From positions 1-34,932 of the forward strand of contig JAYMTA010000207.1 of NCBI GenBank assembly GCA_036897625.1: DNA of 34,932 nt. Reading direction: 5' to 3'. Made by a program: the position numbers and the translations under genes. Below are positions 21,367-31,241 of this stretch, piece by piece. Origin of the DNA: Pelargonium cotyledonis (Eukaryota; Streptophyta; Magnoliopsida; Geraniales; Geraniaceae). Numbering within the stretch: the first letter of the stretch is position 1; every line of letters begins with the position of its first letter. Under the pieces are notes generated by a model that ran no database searches, was not told the DNA's origin, and worked only from the letters and a program-made list of their open reading frames with translations.

Positions 21367-21414
<48 letters not shown>

Positions 21415-21954
21415 CAGAACCCTAAAATTGACCTAAAGAGACTGCCCCCTTCAAAGAGATGAAAACCTAAACTATATATAGTCTTTGTACAATGAAAAAC
21501 AAAAAAGAATTTTTAAAAAGCTATTATAGAGATCCAGAGTCACGACTGTGTAAGTGGGGCACATTCGCGACTTCGAATTCATCAGAGTTATGCACAGTTC
21601 TGACTCTGCTACTGGTCTGTCTTTGGAAAGCTTGAGAAGTCCTCTACAACTCTTGTGAAGACTTCAAATTCGTCCAGAATCATATAGGCTTTGAAATTAT
21701 CAATTTAACCTCCAAAGGTCAGCCAAAACATGTTCTTTAGCTCCAATTTTTTCTCTTTTTTGCATTGAACTCAAACTTGTCCAAATCTGCTCAAAATGCC
21801 CTAATGCTTGGAAAAAAATAAAACAAGGTACACAAAAACATTAAATCTAACAAAATAAAGAAAAAAACAAATAAAACAAAATATAATTGAGGCGGATAAA
21901 AGCTTAAATGTCGGGGTAAATGCATTAAATAGTATGCAAATATTCCGTGTATCA
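20551..21954 (-). mobile_element. Nested LTR (solo) of another Athila-type element
   Basis: A 1404-bp segment separates two parts of the same gag. On the minus strand it begins TGATACACGG and ends TTGCCCTAACA, so it has the TG...CA ends of an LTR. It also contains a TATA box (CTATATATAG, 21482-21473) at the expected place between an upstream U3-like region and a leader-like R/U5 region, plus a TC array. No internal domain or second LTR is attached, which suggests a solo LTR left by recombination. The flanking 5-bp sequences (gatta, ggcac) do not match, so the exact ends or a clean target duplication are not established. Confidence 0.62.
21370..21412. repeat. (CT)n microsatellite inside the nested LTR
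   Basis: About 21 uninterrupted CT units lie downstream of the LTR's TATA box on the minus strand, in the expected R/U5 region. Confidence 0.95.
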
Positions 21955-22300
21955 GGCACCGCGTAGGAAGCCAAGATCACCAGAGTTTCCACCAAAGAGG
22001 AAGTAGGAAGTCCTCCAATTGAATGATTATGGTCTTGCACCCTAGTGGGATCACCCACTTGCTTGATGTTATGACGGCCAGGTGTCGTCAAGTTCTCCGT
22101 CTCCACGTTAAGACGCGGAGGATCTCAACCACCACTTGTCCTTGTGTTAGCAGATAAGGTGTCTTCATCATCTCTAGTGCTTCCTTGAGCAGGAGTCTCT
22201 TTTACCATCACAGGTCGCTTTCCCTTCTGAGTGTCTTTCTTCTTGGCCCGAAGAATTCTCTCGGGCACTGGGTCAAAATGCGAGGAATGTTCGTGACACT
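21955..22300 (-). pseudogene. Athila-type gag, N-terminal part
   Basis: On the minus strand, between the primer site and the nested LTR, a readable but broken product contains KKKDTQKGKRPVMVKETP and, after a stop, LNVETENLTTPGRHNIKQVG through to LASYAVP (22106-21957). The basic stretch and the location directly after the 5' leader fit the gag N-terminus. The reading resumes beyond the nested LTR at 20550. Confidence 0.6.
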
Positions 22301-22399
22301 ATTACAAACCGTCTATTGCATACACGAACCGTGAATAATAAACTTAAGCACTAAAGGAATATACTACCACTAAAATCCTCTAAAATCGTTAACCTAAGT

Positions 22400-22417
22400 T
22401 CCCTGGCAACGACACCG
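22400..22417 (-). other. Primer-binding site, tRNA-Asp type (degenerate)
   Basis: The minus strand reads CGGTGTCGTTGCCAGGGA. Athila elements use a site of the form TGGCGCCGTTGCCGGGGA, complementary to the 3' end of tRNA-Asp. The match is clear, with four transition-type differences. It lies a few bases inside the end of the LTR, as expected. Confidence 0.7.
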
Positions 22418-22423
22418 AAAACT

Positions 22424-23965
22424 TGGTGCAACTCCGACAAGTATATCGATGTCGACCTCGTAATATAGGATGGTGAAGTCCGAGTATCATATCCACATGG
22501 AACTTGAGGCAGTTTCTAGAGGGTTACTTAAAATTAATGTAAACTTACCTAAAAAAACGTATAAACAATTTATGGGAGATGGTGTTGTGTGTGAAATAGT
22601 GAACACACAGGTAATGAAAGGGAACGAGAAATTTAAGTAAGAGAGGTAAAAGCGTAGTACCCAGTTTTAGAGAAGATGTGAGTCGGGATGTAGTTGATGT
22701 CTATGAGTACGATGATTCAACTTATTCTACCTAGCATAGCCTCATCCAAATCCGTCGCCCAAGCTCGCTTCTGTACATGATGTCCTTTACAAGGTTCGTT
22801 CGTGACTTAGGGTGAATATGCGATCCTCGGTTTACACCTAGGCACAATTTGCACCCTCAAGCATATTACTGCAAGGGGTAACATACACCTTAGCTTTCCA
22901 TTTGGCTATATTTTAGGCATGGGGTGTTCTAAGGAATTGTGAGTTCAATACAACCAACCTACTAGATGGTTCGATCCGCACGAGCAACCCTGTGATCAAG
23001 GTGAGGCTCGTGCTAAGATCTAAGTCATGGGTGATCAAACCACTTCAAGGCTATGCACCCAACAAACTGCCATAACTATTTGCACATTTAAGACTATAAT
23101 AGGTAATTGAATAAATTAAATCATCGTCATATGATCATCTACATCCATATCACTTAGGGATTAGTTGATAGTAGTCGTAGTTTGATAGACAAAAATTATG
23201 ATCAACATAAACATATTAAACATGTAAATTAACACAAAGCGTAAACATCAAAGTAAGTAATTGAGATATGGAATAACAAGAACTTATATTGAATTAAAGC
23301 AATATGGAAATACACATAAAATAAAACCAAAATAGCAACGGGGTGATCTCACAATCAAACCAATGTTCAACAATGAAAGAAGATTAAACAGAGGTTGAGG
23401 ACGAGATGAAGGCTCTGAAAACTTGAATGGGAGGTTTGGAAATGCTTGTGAGATGGTGGGGGCTTCAAAAATCCGAACCCCTAGCTCTAGGAATTAACTT
23501 CTATTTATAGGCATCAGATAGACCGGGGTCTGGCGCTGAGGGCCAATACCACGACGCTACGATTGGTTGATTCTACTTACTGCGCGTTAACCTCCCAGAT
23601 TTTCTACAACTGAGCTGAGAACGCATGTGTTAACTTTATTTGAATTTAAGCTCGTTGACTCATGGGTGCCGCAGTGCTACAGGCCAATGTCGCGGCGCTG
23701 GAGACATTTTTTCAATTTTGGCTTTCAGACTTTGATTTCTGCTCCCTTTTATGCCCTGGATATCCTTGTAATATCCTGAAAACTTGCAGAACAGTAAAAC
23801 AAGAATTATTTAGCATAAATAAGCATAAACAAGCATAAAAATACCAAAATACACCAAAGTTGAAATTCATGACACCTAAGCACAACGGAGTGCAATTTAT
23901 ACATTTCATACTCAAATAAGGGAAATTCAAGTGCAAAACATGAGCAAAATAGGAAAACTATGCAT
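22424..23965 (-). mobile_element. 5' LTR of the Athila-type element
   Basis: Read on the minus strand, the segment upstream of the primer site has U3-like sequence and a TATA box (CTATAAATAG, 23510-23501). A leader of about 1 kb follows, ending near ...GTTGCACCA (22424). There are GC-rich motifs (GCGCCGCGACATT, GCGTCGTGG) of the kind seen in Athila LTRs. There is no coding capacity. The 3' end is set by the primer site; the 5' end (about 23940-23990) is approximate. Confidence 0.6.
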
Positions 23966-25980
23966 AATTTAAGGTTCAATAACTAGCATGAAATGTGAAT
24001 TATCAAGAAGTGAATGTGATAAATGAGAGTGAAATTAGGATCCCTCTCTTTTCAAATAGAGGGGGTATTTACAGGTCTTTACCACCTTGTGCCGACCACT
24101 TGTCGCCATTTGATTGGTTGGTGAAGGTGGAAGTCCCATTAAGGGCTATTGCGGCCCATTTGGCTTTCCAAGCCCAAATGACCCACAATGACCCACTTGG
24201 ACAATGTTGGCCCATTGTGTCTAGTAAGCTCTCTTGTTGTTGGGCTTTTCTCTACCGAACGTGTTGTGTTGGCGTTTCAGAGAGCATGAGGGTCTCACAC
24301 GCCATTTTTCTGGTGAGATGACTCGTTTGATATTGTGTGAGCATGTGTCTCACACGAAATTGTCATGGGAGTCTAGGAGTGTTGATGTTGTACCTTGTTG
24401 TTGTAGTGCCTTGGAAAGGTCTTGGTAGCTTGTGATCTTGAATAGATGTTTAAGGGTTTTGCTCGTTATGATCTTGTGAGCTTATTGTCCCTTGGGGATA
24501 GTAAGGTTTGTCCCTTGATGAGAGAGCAAGGCTTGTCCATGTTGATTGAATGGAGGACAAGTAATCAATAGCCTTTGGAGAACTCCATGCGGAGCTTGAA
24601 AGTGGCTTGTCTGGATGGGATGCAAAGCTTGTCCGGATTGGGAGTTAAAGCTTGTCCATATTGGGAGGGCAAGCTTGTCTGGATTGCTTGAGGCTTGAGC
24701 TTTTCCGGATTGGGAAAGTAAGGTTGTCCGTATTGGGAGGCTAAGCTTATCCGGATGGCTTGAGGCTTAGGCTTGACTGTCTTGGGGAAGCAAGGTATTG
24801 TTCGGATGATGAAGGAAGGAAGTTTGGAGGCATGGATGAAAGGAAGGAAGAGTGGAGTTTTCTGGTTGTCCGGATAGCAGGGTGTGGTGTAGCTTGTTTG
24901 GATGGTGGGATGGAAGGGCTTGAAGGAGGAAGGCTTGAGGTTTGAATGATGGAAAGATGAATGCATGTACCAGTTGTCCGGATGGTTAAAGGGGCTTGAG
25001 GCTTGAGGCCTTGCATAGATGGAAGAAGAGTGGAAGCTTGCTGGATGAGGGATGGAAGCTTTGGGGGATGGAATGGGGCATGGTCCGGATGGACAAACAT
25101 CATTGTACAGATGGATAAGCTATTTGGTCCTGTTAGACAAGTTCGCTTGGTTCCAGATTTTCCTTGATTAGTCTTGAGAGCTCTTTCGAACCTTTTTGAA
25201 ATAGTTTTAGGCTCCGAAGTCTTTCGGGTCATAGGCCATCTTGACCGTTTTTGTCGGATCCGAGTTGATGACGTGGCGTTGAGGTGCCATGTGTCACAAA
25301 TTCATTGGTCGAGAAAGTTTTGATTTTTGTGGTAGCATCAGTGGCCCCTACTCCTAGAGACTCTTTTTTATCGGAGCCGTGTTGGAGTAACTTTAATACT
25401 GCTCGAGTTGGATTCTCACATTTTCCGGGCGTAGCTTTTCAATTATATTTTTGTTTGTCCTTCTTTGGTGGGAGTGTAAATAGTAGGCTTGGATCTTCAT
25501 TTTCCCACTTTTGATATTTGTTGAAGCTTGAGCCAAAAATTCTCTCTTTCAACTTTGAGAAGAGTTTCATAGAAATTTTGAATTTTGGAAAATTTCAATA
25601 CCCCTTTTTGCTTTTTTCTACCTCCTTCCCCCTTTGCCATTTGAAGTCTCTCTTTCCCCTTTGCTCCTAAAATTTCCTTTTATCCATTTGAATATTTTGG
25701 AGCTCCATTGATTGGAATCATTGAGAGAAAGTGTTGTTGGGGGACTTGTATTGCTTTTTGGCATTGGATTGGAAGGGTATTTTTCTCCATTTTCAAGCTT
25801 TTGGAAACCTGGTGGAAGCTTGAAACTTGTATTTTTTGCCGCTTTCGCCTCGAGTGGAATTAGGCTCCTAAATTTTGACACGATGTTCTTCAAGTTCCCA
25901 AAATTACTTCCTCCAATTTTCACGATCATCAGATATCATTTTCCCCCTCAAATCATTTCTTGAAGTTTCAATTTTTTGTA
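23966..25980 (-). mobile_element. LTR-like region of a second Ty3-type element
   Basis: On the minus strand CTGTAAATACCCCCTC (about 24077-24062) lies next to C/T-rich leader-like sequence ending near 23990. The same layout, with ACCTATAGATACCCCCTC, is present at the right edge of the window. The upstream part (24540-25130) is filled with degenerate tandem repeats. There are no credible genes. The minus-strand ORFs at 24565-25232, rich in Pro and Ser, are translations of those repeats. Both ends and the family are uncertain. Confidence 0.4.
24628..24771. repeat. 72-bp tandem repeat, two copies, within a wider degenerate array
   Basis: Two adjacent 72-bp copies share the core (c)ttgtccggattgggag...ggcttgag with scattered changes. 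Related 'cttgtccggat' motifs continue on both sides (about 24590-25110). The period is a multiple of three, which is why both copies keep an open reading frame on the minus strand. Confidence 0.75.
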
Positions 25981-26160
25981 AAAATGGTGAGGACTGTTAC
26001 TATTCACAGCACCATTGCCTTGTCTCTTGCATGTATGGCCGGACAAGCCTTGTGCTTTGGTTAGTCCGAAGGCTTTTTTCAGGATTTTTTTGTCTTCGTT
26101 GTTGATGTTTTAGATGGCTAGAGGCACTATGTTGGAGTGATTTTTGCTTGATTCTTCACC

Positions 26161-26400
26161 ATATTCCATGCTTATATTTGAACTTTTTGCCTTTGAAATG
26201 TTCTTGCCTTGAAATGTGTTTGCCTTTCAAATGTGCGTGCCTTTGCCATGAGCATGCTTTAGCCTTGTTGTTGTCTTTGTCATGAGCATGTTATAGCAAT
26301 ATTTTGTCTTAGGAAATATTTGACCTAAGTACATATTTTGCCGTAGGAAACATTTTGCCTTAGAAAATAGTTGACATTAGGAAATATTTGATACATGATG
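26161..26400. repeat. Degenerate short tandem repeats
   Basis: Two families of short repeats lie end to end: 'ttgcctttgaaatg/gccatgagcatg' units (about 26188-26295) and 'taggaaatatttgacc' units about 24 bp apart (about 26308-26390). They are non-coding and probably belong to the neighbouring retroelement. Confidence 0.6.
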
Positions 26401-26957
26401 CTTTGATGTGTTGGAACCTTGATGATGATGGAGGTCTTGCCTTCTTTGTTGTGATTATGTAGGATTTTTTCATCATGACTTATGAGATGTTGAAGGATTT
26501 TGAGTATGAGATCTTTCCTCTTCCTTTGAATCCCATCTTTTCTTCTTCTCTGCTTGAGGATGCTATGATTGGATCAACCATTGGGTGGGGGGAGGAGGGG
26601 GGTGTTTGAGCCTGTTACTTTTGAGGGTATGGATGATGTTATGGAGTTTGTTGGTCCTATTGATGTAGATGTGGCTATGAAGCTGATTGTCTTTGCTGAT
26701 GTGGATGTGGCTATGGAGCCAGTTGCACGTATTATATCGGCCCGACATCCTCTCTTAGGTAAATATTATAAATGAAGTGAGTGTAGAATACAAAAGAATA
26801 ATTAAGCGTGAAAAGGTATGGAGCCATTGGTTGCTCACATAATGGATATATATTAGAACATATGCAATGGTGGGACACTCAACATCATCAATTAAGCAGT
26901 AGTAGTAGTATTGGATCAAGAGGATTAGAGGAGAGGTAGATGATGCCCTTGGAGGGT

Positions 26958-27190
26958 TGGGCCAAGTTAAATTGTGATGCGGCTGTTTCTAGGACCTAAA
27001 ATACGTCGGGGCTAAGATGGGCGGCTCTGAGTTGGGCCGATGAGTCCCCTGGGTGGGTATTGTTCGGTTGTGGGTGCTTGTTGGGCCTTCTCGGCCGAAT
27101 ACATTGCAATTCACAAAAAAGCTCTCAACTAGATTGAAAATTATATACGTAAGTGCGTTGTCTTGAAATTTGTTGACCCCAACAATATGG
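26958..27190 (+). pseudogene. Decayed RNase H-like (RVT_3) domain fragment
   Basis: On the plus strand the product starts WAKLNCDAAVSRT, runs into a TAA, then continues NTSGLRWAALSWADESPGWVLFGC. The opening 'W-x-KLN-x-DAA' with its catalytic Asp, followed by a 'G-W/RVL-G/FG' strand, is the start of the RNase H-like domain found in plant LINEs and in many plant reverse-transcriptase-related proteins. The stop and loss of later motifs show it is dead. It ends before the GGGA run at 27211-27232. Confidence 0.55.
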
Positions 27191-27240
27191 CTTTTGCGTG
27201 ACGCTAGACTAGGAGGGAGGGAGGGAGGGAGTGCGGGCTT

Positions 27241-27460
27241 GATTATTTGTAATGTTTAACTTTAGTTAGGAAGTTTACGGAGAGAATTGACTCACGTGTC
27301 ATTGTTTAACGTGCGACATATATATGCTAGATATTTTGGTATTTTTTTTCCTTGGAAAAAAGCGTAAAGTACCAACACAACACCTTCCCTGCCATTTTCA
27401 TCATCTACACTCTAAAACCTCACTCGGTTCTGTCCGGATTCAATTTCACGACGAGAAGAA
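27241..27460 (+). promoter_or_regulatory. Promoter and 5' leader of the TBL2-like gene
   Basis: A G-box/ABRE-type CACGTGTC (27293-27300) lies about 20 bp upstream of a TATA element (atatatat, 27318-27325). This places the start of transcription near 27350 and gives a leader of about 110 nt before the ATG at 27461. The elements are visible; their function is inferred. Confidence 0.5.
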
Positions 27461-30400
27461 ATGGATCCGGCTCTCTCAATTATTCTGATATCTGTTCTCA
27501 TCGGAGCTCTGATCGCTCTACTCTTCTTCGGATCCTACTACCGCAAGAGAAGATCCGAAGTCGAATCCGTCGTCAAACCCGATCTCCTTTCGGATCCTTC
27601 CAAAAAGCCCTCCAAGCCTCGCCAGCCACTCTCCAAAAAATCTCATCCCAAACCCCATTCTCATGCTTCAGAGAAGGTACTTGCTGAATTTCGTTGTATG
27701 CTTTCCCAGAAAATGAGAGAATTATTGACATTGTTCTGGTTTGATTTTGTTTTACTTTTGAAAAATGTGGTTTGTGAATTCAATTTAATCAACTAATCCA
27801 TTGACTTTAAGTTTGGCATGCTTGATTATCTTTTCCAATGCTACTAAGATAATGGAGGCAACGAGATGTGACTGTAAAGTGCACTCCAAAAGCTAATCCA
27901 ATCTAGGGTTTAGATATGATTGACATGAATCCGGTATTCTTGTTAGCTGAGTTCTTCAATGAATTCTTTTTTCTGGGATGTTTGATTGTGAATGTAGGAT
28001 CAAAACAAAAAGCATCATCCATTGGATTTGAATACTTTGAAAGGTCACAGTGACGCGGTTACAGGACTGTGTTTCTCATCTGATGGGCGAAGCTTGGCAA
28101 CAGGTATACTGTATAAATTTGCTCATATTAGTGTGTTTGGATCGAACTTGTAAATAGGCCTACTTTATTCAGTTACAAGACATTATTTTTCATGGATTAT
28201 AGTTTTGTATCTTAATATCCTTTAGGAATTATTCAGTTGCAAGAATTTATTTTTCATGGTTTGGGTGTAATTTAATGTTGAATTATATTCAGACCTATTA
28301 TTCTATATACTATAATCAAATAGAACCTCAGTATGTTATTTAGAGATGTCCATTTCTAGTTATCTGTTCAGTTAGCATATAGCTCCTGTAAGTTGCACTT
28401 TACTGTGTAACAACTAGAAAAAAACATTTTGTTTGACTATAACTCACGAGTCGAAAGTTTATCACTAGAATGCATTAATGCGAACCAATGGCTCAAAATT
28501 TGTATATTCAATTAATATAACAATAAATTTTGATACTTATTCCTGGATTATGCGTCCTTTAATTTTGTTATAGATGTGAATTAGTTTGTTACTCATTTTG
28601 TTTATAATTTATAACAATGATATATTTATTATATTTGCGAACAGCTTGTGCTGATGGAGTAGTCAGAGTATTTAAATTGGATGACCCTACAAGTAAAAGT
28701 TTCAAGTATGAATCTCAAAAACCCTAATAGTTTATGAAATTTGGCTCAATATTTATGGTGCACCTAACATTTAACTATTTTTTTATCCTCATGTTATATA
28801 CTTCCGATATCTTTGCAGATTTCTGAGAATCAATTTGCCTGTTGGGTCTCATCCAGTAGCACTCACATTCTCTGATGATACATCTTCGTTAGTTGTTGCT
28901 TCTCAAACTCTGTCTGGTTGTTCTCTTCACATGTATGGGGAGGAAAAAGGAAATAATTCCAATGATGCTAAGCAGCAAGGAAAGCTTCCTCTCCCAGCAA
29001 TCAAATGGGAGCATCATAAAGTCCATGAGAAACGTAACATCTTGACCCTAGTTGGAACTAAAGCAACATATGGCAATGCTGATGGGAGTACAGTTATTGC
29101 CTCTTGTTCAGAAGGTATTCTCTTTTACCCCACAATTTTAATAGCATGTTACCCATGAAAAACATTTGACCTTTTAATGAAAATGCAATGTAATGATTTT
29201 GAGTATAATCATTCATAAATCATGATCATTTCATCTAATCTATGCTCACCAATAATACATGTTGAAGGGAGTGTGATCATAGTTTAGTTAAAAGGTGAAC
29301 GCAAGTCATTATAAGTGTAGGGTGAAATACTGAAAGCCAAGGGTTATCATTGAGTCTAGTGGTGGATCTCTTTTTATTAGCCAGAACGCATCGTAATACA
29401 GTTCCACTACTAGCAATTACTAGAAGCTCAAGGGTTCTAAGTCTGGCTGTATCCGGCCAGGTTTTGGTAGTTTTTCCTACTATCTTCAGCCCTTCACACT
29501 TGCCATATGGTTTTGTCTTACTGACAAAGAATTGCACTTTGTGAATTCCAAAATGGAGATTCTTTGATTTGATGCCAGTTGTATCCAGTCCCGTGACAAT
29601 TATAATTAAAATTGTGAATTTCTGTAAAGAGAGAATGGTTTACACAATATATGGATACTGTGTTTCCTCTTCAGCCTTAACCCACTAATTGAACAATTGA
29701 AAACTTCCCTGCTGCTAATATGATATATTTAACAATAGCTCATTAAAGTTACCATTTGATACCTGTATTTGTGATTTATTGATTTCCCCTTGGTTCGTTC
29801 TATCTTCTTACACTTAAAAAGTTTGTTCTTATGGAGGGTTTTAGATTTTGTGTAGTTCTGAGTATTGTCATTTTGCAGGAACTGATATCATACTTTGGCA
29901 TGGAAAAAATGGAAAGATTTTAGGGCATGTTGACACCAATCAATTGAAAAACAACATGGCTACTGTATCACCAAATGGGCGTTTCGTTGCTGCTGCAGCT
30001 TTTACTGCAGATGTAAAGGTGAAAGAAAAGTTCTAATATGTTTGCTTTGAAGTATGCATAATGTGCAGACAAATTAATTCTCAGTGATTGAAAGAATTAA
30101 TTAAATACTGTTATGAAAGATGTGGGTGTGGTCTCTTGTCTAGATGTATCATATATTTATCGGGGACTTCTTTGACTGTTAAAAAATTCATCAAACCGGT
30201 TGTGCAAAACTGATAGGAAAGATAATTTATGTATTTCTATGCACTATTTTTCTTTGGTTTAAATGCAAGATTATGAAATTTAACTTCTGCACGCTTCTTT
30301 AATGGTCATCTAGAATTTTAGTTCAACTTCGATAGCCATTTAAGTGATTTGAAAGTCCTCACAAGCTGGCCATGTACAATTAACCATTAAGAAATATTAA

Positions 30401-31188
30401 ATTTCACATGTCCATATCTTGTGACATGCAATTTTTGTTTCTCATATGACATCTATATTTGCTTAAGACATTCATTTGTCTTTTATTTAAATATAACCGG
30501 AATTTCAGTTTATGGCATGTAGGAATTTCATAGATTCGATAATCTAGTTGGCGTGTCCATTGACTTGTGAATTGTGATACAATACGAGCTGAAACGACAA
30601 AAGTACTCAAGTTTTCTTGTGCTTATAAGCTAATGGATTTCTGTTTCACATTTTGGCAGGTTTGGGAGATTGTTTACACAAAGGATGGTTTAGTTAAGGA
30701 GGTTACAAAAGCTATGCAGCTTAAAGGGCACAAGGTTGCATAGTTTTATATACAATTAATGCATAAATTGGATTCTTCTGAAGTTTCTCTGACCAACTCT
30801 CAGTTGCATAGTCTTATATTCAATTACTGCGAATATTTGACTCTTATGAAGTTTCTCTGACCTACTCTTGACTCATTAATCCTTAACATTCCATTAACTT
30901 TAGAAGATGAAATCTGTTAGATAACTTCAGGAATTAAATTATTTTCTACTCCCTAGTTGCCACTTTCTCAAAAACTTGTCACAAAATAATTATCCACTTT
31001 CTATTTTGGTTAGTTATGCATGAATTACTTACAATATCCTTGAGATAAGTTGGTTAAAACCCATTGAGTTTTTTTTTTTTTTTAATTAATTTTTTTTTAT
31101 CACAAGAGTAAATGGGTGTAACTCATCCTTAATCTTCACAAAAAATGGACAGTGAACAATTATTTTGGGACAGAGTTAGTATTTTAGT

Positions 31189-31241
<53 letters not shown>

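Noticed and set aside
24565..25232. Minus-strand ORFs of 133 and 161 codons, rich in Pro, Ser and Gln
   Set aside because: They overlap in two frames and consist of translated tandem repeats. There is no motif, no start context and no splice pattern.
26569..26775. Plus-strand ORF with repeated DVDVAM
   Set aside because: It arises from a short internal duplication (about 26660-26720). There is no homology and no gene context.
29281..29540. Unusual segment in TBL2 intron 4 that might be a SINE
   Set aside because: No convincing box A/B pair, A-rich tail or target duplication.
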